Source: Woeseia oceani (lineage in GTDB: Bacteria > Pseudomonadota > Gammaproteobacteria > Steroidobacterales > Woeseiaceae). Taken from it: 64,000 nucleotides of DNA. Within the stretch, counting starts at the first letter, position 1. Each line of letters starts with the position of its first letter. The notes beneath the pieces are model-generated. The model searched no databases. It worked only from the letters and a program-made list of their open reading frames with translations, and was not told the DNA's origin. Position numbers and translations under genes: made by a program. Positions 26,349 to 34,878 of this stretch are shown here, in pieces. The stretch covers positions 2,965,001 to 3,029,000 of the forward strand of contig NZ_CP016268.1 of NCBI RefSeq assembly GCF_001677435.1. The letters are read 5' to 3'.

Positions 26349-27195
26349 TGTCAACATGCACCTGGTGAAGGAGAGCGACACGTTCGTTGCTATCGGCGAC
26401 GGACATGGCGAGGGTGACGAGCCCGGCCCGCTGTGCCGTGCCCGGCGCATAAGCAATGTTGCAGGCAGCCACCCGGTCAGTCACCAGCACACGGTCCGCG
26501 CCAGCCGCCAGCAGTTCTGCATCACTGTCACGGTCACCCTGGTTGCTGGCGAGCGCGTAGCCTGTGTAACGATGCAAGGTGCCGGTCGCGGTATTGCACA
26601 GATAGCTTATCGGCCCGTCCAGCAAGAACAGGCGCTGGCCGGGCGAACCGTAGGCAAAGCGAAAGGCCGGGCTGAGCCGTATGTTGTCCTCGCCGGCCAG
26701 CGCATCAGCATCGATATCAATTTGTGTGCCTGGCGGGGTAATGACATTCGACATTTCGTAGGCATCAGCGCCGGGCACGCCCACGTTGTAAATGGAGAGG
26801 TAATGCGAACTGGATGAGAACGGTAGCGCTATTTGTGTGAACTGACCGATGCTGTTGAAGGCGTCGTCAGCACTGGCAAAATCCAGCTGGCGGTCCGCGT
26901 CACCGGGCGGCTGTTCGCGATAGCGAACGCCGTCGACCGAGTTCAGCATTTCAAGCGCGACGACAGCGCCGTTGCTGGTCACGCGCACACTGTTAGGCAA
27001 CGCGCGGCGTATATCGCGAGCGATGCGACGCAGTGCGCTCTCGGACATATCGACAAGTTCGGCGCGCCGCGTTTGATCGGCGAAGCCCGCGACCGGGCCG
27101 GCGATGAACATTGCCATGAACGACACAACAATGCCGCTGATCGCAATCGTAACAACGAGTTCGACGAGCGTGAAGGCCTGTTGCTTGCGCTTCAT
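26338..27195 (-). CDS. mshO: MSHA biogenesis protein MshO (minor prepilin)
   Basis: A 285-residue type IV prepilin. The leader MKRKQQA is followed by FTLVELVVTIAISGIVVSFMAMF, with Glu-5 of the mature form present and Ala rather than Gly at the cleavage site. The long C-terminal domain contains paired cysteines (YLCNTATG, AACNIAYAPG) and is similar in plan to GspJ/PilW-type minor pilins. It begins 4 bp after mshD and overlaps mshP. Confidence 0.82.
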   Translation of the reverse strand: MKRKQQAFTLVELVVTIAISGIVVSFMAMFIAGPVAGFADQTRRAELVDMSESALRRIARDIRRALPNSVRVTSNGAVVALEMLNSVDGVRYREQPPGDADRQLDFASADDAFNSIGQFTQIALPFSSSSHYLSIYNVGVPGADAYEMSNVITPPGTQIDIDADALAGEDNIRLSPAFRFAYGSPGQRLFLLDGPISYLCNTATGTLHRYTGYALASNQGDRDSDAELLAAGADRVLVTDRVAACNIAYAPGTAQRAGLVTLAMSVADSNERVALLHQVHVDNVP

Positions 27196-27199
27196 GGCA

Positions 27200-27658
27200 T
27201 CAGTAGCGGGTTCGATAACCGCTGAGAATCAGGTTTATTTCGGGACCGCGACTTACCACAACATCGACCCGCAGTGCGTCGGCTGACGGCACCGCCGGCA
27301 ATGCTGACGTTGGGGTCACCGAGACGCTAATGGTGTAATCCGCGAGTGCAGCTATCGGATTGTCGAATTGATCTCTGGCCCCTGCGTCAAGCAATCCGTC
27401 GTAGTCGTCCATGTCGTCAAAGGCTGATCGGGCACCCTCGCCATCCACGCCGTCAGGATCCGAATAAGCACGCAACATGATCTCTTCGAGGTAGGCCTCG
27501 GCAATAGCCGACGCCTGATGCCGCACCATCGGATCGGCACTCGCACCGGTCGTCGTAGCGAGCAAGCCCAGTACTGTGCCAGCGGCGATACCTACGATGA
27601 CGATGGATACCAGCAACTCGACCAGCGTCACGCCGCATTGACGGTCTTTGAATTTCAT
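27200..27658 (-). CDS. mshD: MSHA pilin-like protein MshD
   Basis: A 152-residue minor prepilin. The leader MKFKDRQCG is cleaved before VTLVELLVSIVIVGIAAGTV. A conserved HQASAIAEAYLEEI segment follows (as in GspI/PilV-like MshD), then an acidic loop and a strand-rich C-terminus ending LSGYRTRY. The ATG overlaps the mshC stop as ATGA, so the two are translationally coupled. It is probably part of the initiating or tip complex of minor pilins with MshC and MshO. Confidence 0.82.
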   Translation of the reverse strand: MKFKDRQCGVTLVELLVSIVIVGIAAGTVLGLLATTTGASADPMVRHQASAIAEAYLEEIMLRAYSDPDGVDGEGARSAFDDMDDYDGLLDAGARDQFDNPIAALADYTISVSVTPTSALPAVPSADALRVDVVVSRGPEINLILSGYRTRY

Positions 27659-28179
27659 TGCGGCCCCCGCACGAGGCCACTTCCGGCCCGCAGATCCAGG
27701 CTGTGCGTGCCGACACTGATGACCGTATCGCCAGCCAGGTTGGTGCCGCCCGTCGCATCAAAAACAAAGGTCGTCGCAGGGCTGGCGGTTACGCCGGATG
27801 GAGCAACGCCAGACGCTGCTTGTCCAGTGGGTAAGCTCACGCTGACGGGGAACGTCGCATCGCCGGGGTTGCAATGCCCGGCCTGCGCCGTTTGTTGCGC
27901 AAGCGCATAAGTACTGGCACCGAGCGAAACCTGCACCCGGCAGCCACTGCCTACCGCGATCTTCTGTGCGTAGCGCAAGGCCGATGCCAGCTCTTCCGCA
28001 TAAGCGCGTTCAGCAAAAGTCTGGTTATTGAAAAACCGCGGACCGGCAAGCGCACCGAGCACGCCGATTATTACAATGACCAGTATCAGCTCGACAATCG
28101 TCAAGCCTCGCTGTGCTCCACGCAGACACAGCAGACGCTGTCCGTTGCTGACGGAATGAGACAACGGCGTCCGCAACAT
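27655..28179 (-). CDS. mshC: MSHA minor prepilin MshC (GspH/FimT type)
   Basis: A 174-residue prepilin with a long leader, cleavage in AQRG before LTIVELILVIVIIGVLGALAGPRFF. The next segment RAYAEELASALRYAQKIAV is the GspH/FimT-like helix; a cysteine pair (SGCRV, GHCNPG) lies in the globular domain. It starts 3 bp after the stop of the preceding pilin with AGGGG almost adjacent to the ATG, so translation likely depends on coupling. Confidence 0.82.
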   Translation of the reverse strand: MLRTPLSHSVSNGQRLLCLRGAQRGLTIVELILVIVIIGVLGALAGPRFFNNQTFAERAYAEELASALRYAQKIAVGSGCRVQVSLGASTYALAQQTAQAGHCNPGDATFPVSVSLPTGQAASGVAPSGVTASPATTFVFDATGGTNLAGDTVISVGTHSLDLRAGSGLVRGPQ

Positions 28180-28182
28180 GCC

Positions 28183-28638
28183 CTAGCACCCGCTAAGGTC
28201 GGTCGTGATATTCGGCGAGAAATTCACTACGGCGTCCTCATAGACGACAACGCAAGTCGCCGGGTTGGGCGCGCCGACACGACTGAACGTGGCCTGGTCG
28301 CCACCACCATTGACCGTCACGTTGTAGCCCGAGGTATCCGCGAGCGTCAAAGCGACATCGCTGGCATCCGGGTAGCCATTGGTCAGGTTAATGGCAACCC
28401 CTTCCATCGCGACCGGAGTTACGCCCTGGGCAATCCACAAGCTGTGCGCGAGCGCCGCGGCACCGCGTACACTGCCCGCCAGCCCCTGCGTCGTGGCAAT
28501 CCGTGCCTCCCGCTCCAGCGATGCGAAGCGCGGGATCGCAAAAGCCGCGAGTATGCCCAGCAAGGCGATGACCACCACCAGCTCGATCAGTGTGAAGCCC
28601 GCCAATCGATCTTTCGTTTTCCTGTTCATGACATTCAT
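28183..28638 (-). CDS. mshA: MSHA major-type pilin, second copy
   Basis: A 151-residue type IVa prepilin. A short basic leader ends RLAG before FTLIELVVVIALLGILAAFAIPRFA. The helix region SLEREARIATTQGLAGSVRGAAALAHSL is nearly the same as in the neighbouring pilin. Two C-terminal cysteines (CVVVYED and final DLSGC) should form the disulfide of the D region. AGGAGG lies five bases before ATG 28638. The preceding 98 bp hold GC-rich hairpins rather than a promoter. It and its neighbour are a tandem duplication whose C-terminal halves have diverged. Confidence 0.85.
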   Translation of the reverse strand: MNVMNRKTKDRLAGFTLIELVVVIALLGILAAFAIPRFASLEREARIATTQGLAGSVRGAAALAHSLWIAQGVTPVAMEGVAINLTNGYPDASDVALTLADTSGYNVTVNGGGDQATFSRVGAPNPATCVVVYEDAVVNFSPNITTDLSGC

Positions 28639-28690
28639 GAGTGCCTCCTGTACTCGTACTGACTTAAGCCGGGCCGTACCGACCCGGACG

Positions 28691-28715
28691 CCGGGATCAC
28701 TCTGCGGTGTCCCGG
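28691..28715 (-). other. Intercistronic hairpin between tandem pilin genes
   Basis: CCGGGA/TCCCGG (28691-28696 with 28710-28715) plus a 3-bp inner stem after a one-base bulge, in a 98-bp spacer that also holds a CCGGG/CCCGG pair at 28669-28687. No T tract follows on the minus strand. It is more likely an mRNA stabiliser or processing element than a terminator. Confidence 0.55.
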
Positions 28716-28736
28716 GCCCGAATCGCCCGGCAGACA

Positions 28737-29168
28737 TCAGCAGCCGGCGGTTGACGGCGTTATCGTCGGCGCAGCGTTTGCCGCCGCTTCCTGATAGGTC
28801 ACCTGACAGGTAGCCGGAGTGGCAGCGCCCGTTTTGGTAAACGTGGTCGTCGTACCGGCCACACTGGTGGTAAACCCACTGATATCAGCCAGGGTATCTT
28901 CGATCGTTGCGGCATCGGGATAGCCATTCGCCATGTCGATGCTGTTGCCTTCCATCAATACCGGAGTTGCACCGGTCGCCAGAAACAGGCCGTGCGACAT
29001 GGCCGCTGCACTGCGCAGGCTGCCTGACAAGCCCTGTACGGTCGCCGCACGTGCTTCGCGTTCCAGTGAAGCAAATCGCGGGATCGCGAATGCCGCCAGG
29101 ATGCCAAGCAAGGCGATAACGACGACCAATTCGATCAGCGTAAAACCGCGTGTTTTTAGACTATTCAT
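28737..29168 (-). CDS. mshA: MSHA major-type pilin, first copy
   Basis: A 143-residue type IVa prepilin with leader MNSLKTRG before FTLIELVVVIALLGILAAFAIPRFA. The globular domain has the MEGNSIDMANGYPDA motif shared with the second copy and a C-terminal disulfide pair (CQVTYQE and final STAGC). AAGGAATT lies before ATG 29168. It is the first of the two pilin genes in transcription order and follows an 85-bp spacer with three tandem 8-bp repeats, so it may be separately regulated. It is the likelier main subunit, by position only. Confidence 0.86.
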   Translation of the reverse strand: MNSLKTRGFTLIELVVVIALLGILAAFAIPRFASLEREARAATVQGLSGSLRSAAAMSHGLFLATGATPVLMEGNSIDMANGYPDAATIEDTLADISGFTTSVAGTTTTFTKTGAATPATCQVTYQEAAANAAPTITPSTAGC

Positions 29169-29218
29169 TTCTAATTCCTTTTCCTTGGTTTGAAAGAGTT
29201 TGCCGATCCTTCGACCAG

Positions 29219-29242
29219 CGGTACTGCGGTACTTCGGTACTG
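29219..29242. repeat. Three tandem 8-bp repeats upstream of the pilin genes
   Basis: CGGTACTN repeated three times without a mismatch in the first seven bases (29219-29226, 29227-29234, 29235-29242). They lie 51-74 bp before the pilin ATG in the only sizeable gap inside the MSHA run. They could be a regulator array, or a slippage-prone tract changing promoter spacing. Confidence 0.75.
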
Positions 29243-29253
29243 CTTCATAAGCG

Positions 29254-29805
29254 TTACAAGCGCGCGCCGGAGGCCAGCCACTCGCTGCCCTCCATACGCA
29301 TCAATCGAACGCCGTATAACTCATCGCGTGCCGCATTGAAGATGCCGTCGGCATCGCGGTCATTGAAAATTACCCGCACTTCGAACTCCGGGTCCTGCCA
29401 ATGCCGGTCACGGTCCGTCAATGTGTAGGGTTCGCCAATCCGGTAAACCAGGCGTTTCCGGTCCGGGTCGAAATACCAGCGCTTTTGCGGGACGCTGTCA
29501 CGACTGCTGCGCTGCTCCCCTATGTAGTTGTCCGGGGCCTGCAACATCAGCGCCATCGGGTTGATTTGTTCGAGTTCGCTGATGCTGGCCGACTCACCGC
29601 GCACGATTCGTTGCGCCGCTTCCATAACCAGCGTGTTCTTCAACTGACTCTCGATGGTCAGTACGGAAACCCGTTCTGCTTCATCCAGGTAAGGCAGCAG
29701 TCGGGTGATCGCCGTAACGAGCAGTGTGCTGATGATGACAATCACCACCACCAGCTCCAGCAGAGTGAAGCCCGCATCGCGTGTCCGGTTGCGATAGCTG
29801 CTCAT
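29254..29805 (-). CDS. MSHA minor prepilin (MshF/MshB-like)
   Basis: A 183-residue prepilin: leader MSSYRNRTRDAG before FTLLELVVVIVIISTLLVTAITRLL. The C-terminal domain is hydrophilic (QKRWYFDPDRKRLVYRI, VIFNDRDADGIFNAARDELYGV). Its position between mshG and mshA corresponds to mshF or mshB of Vibrio. I cannot say which, and only one such gene is present. ATG 29805 overlaps the mshG stop (TGATG). The frame extends to 29838 inside mshG. Confidence 0.72.
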   Translation of the reverse strand: MSSYRNRTRDAGFTLLELVVVIVIISTLLVTAITRLLPYLDEAERVSVLTIESQLKNTLVMEAAQRIVRGESASISELEQINPMALMLQAPDNYIGEQRSSRDSVPQKRWYFDPDRKRLVYRIGEPYTLTDRDRHWQDPEFEVRVIFNDRDADGIFNAARDELYGVRLMRMEGSEWLASGARL

Positions 29806-31034
29806 CAGCCGGCCCTCGTCCTGGCCACCATGTCCCACATGGGCAGGAACACGCCTAGCGCCAGTACCAGAACCATCGCGCCGACCGTGATGATCAGGAT
29901 TGGCTCCAGTGCTGCGCTGAGGTTTTCGAGGTCGTAGTCCACTTCGCGTTTGTAGAAGTCAGCGGACTCATTGAGCAGTTCGGGCAGAGCACCGGTCTCT
30001 TCGCCCAGAGCGATCATTTGCAGTATCAAAGGTGTGAACAACGCGGTATTGCGCGCCGTCACCGACAACGACTCACCACGCTCCACGCCCGCCAGCAACT
30101 CGTCCAGTTTGCCGGCCAAGAACACATTACCAACCGAACCCGCAATGGAACGCAGCGTCTGATTGATCGGCAGACCGGCCTCGAGGGCAACCGCCAATGA
30201 TCGTGTAACACGGGCCAGCGCGGCATTGCGCATGATCACACCCACGATCGGCAAGCCCAGCTTGTAACGATCCCAGGTCATGCGGCCCGCAGGTGTATTG
30301 ACCCAGCGCGCCACGACGGCAGTCAGCACAGCGATGATCGTCAACAGCAACGACCACTGATTGGCGACGAAGCTGGAAACCCCGGTAATGATGCGGGTCG
30401 GTAGCGGAATGTTGTCACCCAGTTGTCGGAATATGGGCTCGAACGCGGGTATGACGAACAAGGTGATGATCCCCATGGCCACGGCGATTGCGGCAACAAC
30501 GATCAATGGGTAGCGAATAGCGGAGCGAACACGCTTGCGTATGTCTTCGTCCGTACTCAGGTATTCGTAAAGGCGTAAGAACGCCGTGTCCATCGTGCCG
30601 GTCGACTCACCGATCTCAACGATACTGATGAACAAGGGCGAGAATATCTTTGGGTGCCGGGCCAATGACTGGGACAGTGAACGACCCGATTCCAGGCTGC
30701 CAATGATTTCAACCAAAGCACTTTTGAGCACTTCGTTATGCGTGGTATCCATCAAGCCATGTATGCCTTTCAGCAACGGCAAGCCTGTGCGGGTTATCGT
30801 GTGCATCTGCCGACAGAACAAGACCAGGTCTTTGGTCGTCGGCCGGCCACCACCCAGTCGCCGCCACAACTCGCCCACGGTCATGCCGGTCTTCTGATCC
30901 GCGTTGCGAATCTCCACGGGCGTTACACCGGTATTGATCAGGCGCGCAGCGACCGCTTCGGCCGAACTGCCGGACAACCTGCCAGAAACCAGTTCACCGC
31001 GGGATGAACGACCTTTGTAAACGAAGTCGACCAT
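29805..31034 (-). CDS. mshG: MSHA inner-membrane platform protein MshG (PilC/GspF family)
   Basis: A 409-residue polytopic platform protein of the type IV pilus machine. Two GspF repeats are visible: LFCRQMHTITRTGLPLLKGI...SIVEIGESTGTM...YPLIVVAAIAVAMGIITLFVIPAF, then RNAALARVTRSLAVALEAGLPI...MIALGEETGALPELL and a C-terminal membrane segment ending FLPMWDMVARTRAG. It couples the MshE ATPase to pilin addition. ATG 31034 abuts the mshE stop. Confidence 0.92.
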   Translation of the reverse strand: MVDFVYKGRSSRGELVSGRLSGSSAEAVAARLINTGVTPVEIRNADQKTGMTVGELWRRLGGGRPTTKDLVLFCRQMHTITRTGLPLLKGIHGLMDTTHNEVLKSALVEIIGSLESGRSLSQSLARHPKIFSPLFISIVEIGESTGTMDTAFLRLYEYLSTDEDIRKRVRSAIRYPLIVVAAIAVAMGIITLFVIPAFEPIFRQLGDNIPLPTRIITGVSSFVANQWSLLLTIIAVLTAVVARWVNTPAGRMTWDRYKLGLPIVGVIMRNAALARVTRSLAVALEAGLPINQTLRSIAGSVGNVFLAGKLDELLAGVERGESLSVTARNTALFTPLILQMIALGEETGALPELLNESADFYKREVDYDLENLSAALEPILIITVGAMVLVLALGVFLPMWDMVARTRAG

Positions 31035-32816
31035 CTAGAGCGCCGCCTCCTCACGTGCCGGTGAGCGCACGACGCTGACATCGATATCAACGCCGCCGCT
31101 GATCCGAATCGCTTCATCCAGCGAGGTGACTCCGCTCATCGCGTACTCGATCGCACAGTTGCTCAGCGGCACATAGCTTTTCTTCTCGGCACAGCCTTTA
31201 AGAAAGCCATCGATATCCTCGCGCCGAATGCTATCGGTCAAGCCCGAGTCGATCTCCAGAAGTTCGTAGACACCGATCCGGCCCCGATACCCGGTGAGAT
31301 AGCAGTAATTGCAGCCGCGGCCGCGGAAGAACCCGGAGTTGGCCGCCACCTCTTCGCCCAGCTGTTCCGCCAGCCATGCTTGCTGACTTGCCGTCGGCGC
31401 GAGCGGCTCCTTGCAACTGTCACAAACCCGGCGCACCAGCCGCTGCGCAACGATTCCCTGCAACGCGGCTGCGATCAAATAGCCGGGCGCACCCATGTCC
31501 AGCAAGCGGTTCACGGTCGCCGCCGCACTGACCGTGTGCAGCGTCGAGAAAACGAGATGCCCCGTCATTGCTGCACGCAAGCCGATGTCCACGGCTTCTT
31601 TATCACGCATTTCGCCGACCAGCATGATGTCCGGGTCCTGGCGCAATGCGGTACGCAATATGCGGCCGAAGTCGAGACCGATCCGCGGATTGACCTGCAC
31701 CTGATTTATTCGGGCAAGGCGGTATTCCACCGGATCCTCGATCGTAATGATCTTGGTTTCCGGTCGGTTGATGTGATTGAGCGCCGAGTACAGTGTGGTC
31801 GTCTTACCGCTGCCTGTCGGGCCGGTAACAAGCACCATGCCACCCGGTCGTTCGATCAGGCGGGTGAATCGCTGCAGGATGTTCTGCGGCATACCCAGCT
31901 TGCTCAACGTCAGCAGGTTCGCCGATTGGTCCAGCAACCGCAGCACCACTGACTCGCCGTGCTGTACCGGCAGAGTGGAGACACGTACGTCGATGTTCTG
32001 AGTGTTGATGCGCATCGAAAAACGGCCATCTTGCGGCAGTCGTTTTTCCGAGATATCGAGGCCACTCATTAATTTCAGTCGAGTCACCACGGCTGAGGCA
32101 ACGCCACGCCCTTCGATCTGATGTTCCTGCAGTACACCATCGACACGCTGACGAATCCGCAGCACCTGCTCGCCAGGTTCGATATGTATATCCGAGGCCT
32201 TCACTTGCACCGCATCTTTGAACATCGACTGCAACAACTTGATGACGGGCGCATCGTCCGCCTCTTCATCCGCCGTCAGTTCGTCAATGTCGATGCCGTC
32301 GTCACTCAGGTCTTCCGTGACGGCGACCGCCAGCTTGTCGATCTCATCGGTATGCCGATAGACGATGTCTATCGTTCGTAACAGGTCCGATTCCTTGACC
32401 AGGCACAAACGGATTTTCTTTTTGAGTATGCGCTGCAGTTCGTCGTAGCCCAGCAGATCTGTCGGGTCCGCCATACCGACCAGCAGTCCGTCAGTATCGG
32501 CCTGCAAAACCAATGACCGGTGCCGGCGTGCATGCACTTCCGGCAATAACTGCACTGTGTCGTGGTCGAGCTTCAACGACATGATGTCGATGAACTCAAT
32601 ATTGAGCCGCCGCGACAGGAAACTGTGCAGCTCGGTTTCACTGATCGTGCCACTCTCCATGAGAGCGCGGCCGAGCTTGTAGCCGCTGCGTTTCTGCAAG
32701 GCGAGCGCCGCCTGCAGTTCGTCATTGCTGATGACCCCGGCTTCCAGCAACATTTCGCCGAGGCGCATTTTCTTGCGCCGCAGCGAACCTGTTGAAGTAC
32801 CCATCGTATCAATCAT
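31035..32816 (-). CDS. mshE: MSHA assembly ATPase MshE (PilB/GspE family)
   Basis: A 593-residue cytoplasmic motor for pilus extension. The N-terminus (from Arg-18) carries two MshEN-type motifs, RLGEMLLEAG...ALQ and KLGRALMESG...FLS, which in Vibrio MshE bind cyclic di-GMP. Then come the ATPase motifs: Walker A GPTGSGKTTTL, the Asp box (EDPVEYRL), Walker B (LRQDPDIMLVGEMRD), the His box HLVFSTLH and a four-cysteine zinc site (CDSCKEP, CNYCYLTG). The second ATG (32816) is chosen because GGAG is six bases before it; ATG 32822 is too close to that site. Confidence 0.92.
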   Translation of the reverse strand: MIDTMGTSTGSLRRKKMRLGEMLLEAGVISNDELQAALALQKRSGYKLGRALMESGTISETELHSFLSRRLNIEFIDIMSLKLDHDTVQLLPEVHARRHRSLVLQADTDGLLVGMADPTDLLGYDELQRILKKKIRLCLVKESDLLRTIDIVYRHTDEIDKLAVAVTEDLSDDGIDIDELTADEEADDAPVIKLLQSMFKDAVQVKASDIHIEPGEQVLRIRQRVDGVLQEHQIEGRGVASAVVTRLKLMSGLDISEKRLPQDGRFSMRINTQNIDVRVSTLPVQHGESVVLRLLDQSANLLTLSKLGMPQNILQRFTRLIERPGGMVLVTGPTGSGKTTTLYSALNHINRPETKIITIEDPVEYRLARINQVQVNPRIGLDFGRILRTALRQDPDIMLVGEMRDKEAVDIGLRAAMTGHLVFSTLHTVSAAATVNRLLDMGAPGYLIAAALQGIVAQRLVRRVCDSCKEPLAPTASQQAWLAEQLGEEVAANSGFFRGRGCNYCYLTGYRGRIGVYELLEIDSGLTDSIRREDIDGFLKGCAEKKSYVPLSNCAIEYAMSGVTSLDEAIRISGGVDIDVSVVRSPAREEAAL

Positions 32817-32846
32817 GGTCATCTCCGCTTGCCCGCCGCGACGAGA

Positions 32847-34538
32847 TCAAAGACCGCCGGACAGTTGCATGCGCGACATCGAATCGCGTGCCGCTGTGGC
32901 CCACACAGAGTCATTGTCGACAACAATCGGCTTGAGCAGAATGACGAGCTCGGTCTTGCTTTCAACGTCGCGCTGACTTCGGAATAAGGCGCCGACGCCG
33001 GGTATGCGCCCGAGTACCGGTGTTGCGAACGACTGCTTGCGGCTGGAATTACGCATCAGTCCGCCAATCACAATGATCTGGCCGCTGCGTGCTTTGACGA
33101 TACTGTCGGATTCGCGTATTTCGCTGAATGCCAGCGGCAAGGTGTCGGTCTCGCCCGATACGGTCAGCGCTTTCTGCTGATCGATGACTTCGCTGACAGT
33201 CGGATGGATGTGCAGTATGACTTCGCCGCTGGCACTGATCTGTGGCGTCACATCCAGCGCGATGCCACTGAAGAACGGCGTCAGCTCGACGTCCCGCGAG
33301 GTCGTAGATGACGTGCCGGTAACAGTGTTGCTGCTGACGCTGGTTACGAAGAACTCGTCGGAACCTGCTTTGATAACCGCTTTCTGATTGTTCAGTGTTG
33401 AAACCCGCGGGCTCGACAGCACACGGGTATCACCCTGTGATTCAAGCAGCTCGATGAAGGCATTAAAGTCGCCAACATCGAATGCCATGGTGAACGCACC
33501 ACCCAACGTTTCCTGGATGAAACCATCGATAGCAGATCCCGGCGAAACAACCACCGAATCACCACCCAGTTCATCGAGGCTCCCCGAGAAATCGCCCGGC
33601 GGTGCCAGTTGGCCGAACGTGTAGTTATCGCCCTGGCTGTTCTGCGCCACCGCAACCCAGTTAATACCGGCCTGATAGCCTTCGTTCAGCTGCACTTCGA
33701 CGATCTTGGCTTCAAGTATGACCTGGCGTTGAGCTATGGATTGAATGGTTTGCAGGTACGTTTCGACATCCCGTAACTTGTCCGGCATCGCGCTGACAAC
33801 CACAACGCCGGCTTGCGCATTCACGACCACACTGTGACCGTTCTGACTACCGACGATGGATTCAACGGTGTCCTGCAACTCCGCCCAGAAATCCGCTTCG
33901 TAATTGGTTTCAATACGTGAACCACTTACCTGCTGTTGTGAATTTTCGCTGCCCGGGTAACCTGATGCTCCTGACAACGGGTCTTGCAAGCCACCTATGC
34001 CGCCACGATTCCGGCCCGTGCGTGACGACTCGGTCACCTGTCCGGAGCTGACGCGGGTCCGCGATGAGCCGCTGCGTTGCAGGTTCAGGTAGTCAATCTG
34101 AAATATTCGGCTCTGCACGCTGGCCGGCAGAACGATAAAGCCCGCTCCACTGCGCCGATAGGCGTAGCCGTACACGTCGCTCACGACATCGAGCACTTCA
34201 TTGACATTCACGTTTTTCAACGTAAGGGAAACGCTGCCGGTCACATCGGGGTGCACCACGATGTTGTGCCGTGTGCCATCAACCAGTGCCATGAAGAACT
34301 CACCCGCCGGCGTATTGCTCGAGTTCACGTCGAATCGCTCTTCATCGAACTGCGGCAGACTCGGTCCGGCAGCTACGGGGTCTGGTTTAGTGGCGGCAGG
34401 TCGCGCCGGTGCCGGGGCTCTGGCCTCGTCCATCGCTGCCTGTATGCTGCGCTCGGTGGATTCGCCGCGTGGAACCCCGGTGGCGCAGGACGCCGTCAAC
34501 AGGGTTACGGCGACAGCCGTTGCTAGATTCTTGATCAT
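32847..34538 (-). CDS. mshL: MSHA outer-membrane secretin MshL
   Basis: A 563-residue secretin through which the pilus leaves the cell. A lipoprotein signal ends TASC (Cys ~18), so it reaches the outer membrane without a separate pilotin. The periplasmic part has an STN/N0-like domain (VTGSVSLTLKNVNVNEVLDVV) and an N1-like domain (NAQAGVVVVSAMPDKLRDVETYL). The secretin core shows VILEAKIVEVQLNEGYQAGI, VLSSPRVSTLNNQKAVIKAG and GQIIVIGGLMRN...PVLGRIPGVGALFR. ATG 34538 has GGAG nine bases upstream; the longer frame to 34673 lies antisense to nothing but precedes the signal peptide. Confidence 0.92.
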   Translation of the reverse strand: MIKNLATAVAVTLLTASCATGVPRGESTERSIQAAMDEARAPAPARPAATKPDPVAAGPSLPQFDEERFDVNSSNTPAGEFFMALVDGTRHNIVVHPDVTGSVSLTLKNVNVNEVLDVVSDVYGYAYRRSGAGFIVLPASVQSRIFQIDYLNLQRSGSSRTRVSSGQVTESSRTGRNRGGIGGLQDPLSGASGYPGSENSQQQVSGSRIETNYEADFWAELQDTVESIVGSQNGHSVVVNAQAGVVVVSAMPDKLRDVETYLQTIQSIAQRQVILEAKIVEVQLNEGYQAGINWVAVAQNSQGDNYTFGQLAPPGDFSGSLDELGGDSVVVSPGSAIDGFIQETLGGAFTMAFDVGDFNAFIELLESQGDTRVLSSPRVSTLNNQKAVIKAGSDEFFVTSVSSNTVTGTSSTTSRDVELTPFFSGIALDVTPQISASGEVILHIHPTVSEVIDQQKALTVSGETDTLPLAFSEIRESDSIVKARSGQIIVIGGLMRNSSRKQSFATPVLGRIPGVGALFRSQRDVESKTELVILLKPIVVDNDSVWATAARDSMSRMQLSGGL

Positions 34539-34560
34539 CAGGTGTTGCTCCAGTAGTCGC

Positions 34561-34878
34561 TCACTGTCTGCTCTGCGCGCTAAGCAAGGGGACGCTAAAG
34601 GTTCGGTCGCCTCGGACAAAACTGACTTTGTTACTCGCAATTTCGCTAATTGTGGCGCCGCCGACCGATTCACCTACCCGGAGACGCTGGCCATTGATCA
34701 CAGCGATACGCCGGTCGCCGGAAATAAAAACCGCACTTACCCGCAATTCGGCAGACGCCACAACGCCCTCGCTGGCCGGCAAGGCGTAACTCGGCCGGGT
34801 CGGGTCGCCTAACTCGGCATGCGCCATTGCGCCGACAAGCAAACAAAACGAAACCAGCGTTTGTAAGGGTCTATGCAC
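34561..34878 (-). CDS. mshK: MSHA biogenesis protein MshK (PilP-like)
   Basis: A 105-residue periplasmic protein with a signal ending AMAHA and the motif GDPTRPSYALP that starts mature MshK. A small beta-domain follows (LRVSAVFISGDRRIAVINGQRLRVGESVGG), as in pilotin-like or PilP/GspC HR domains that connect the inner platform with the secretin. The start is GTG 34878, with GAGGAG upstream, overlapping the mshJ stop by 8 bp. Confidence 0.8.
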   Translation of the reverse strand: MHRPLQTLVSFCLLVGAMAHAELGDPTRPSYALPASEGVVASAELRVSAVFISGDRRIAVINGQRLRVGESVGGATISEIASNKVSFVRGDRTFSVPLLSAQSRQ

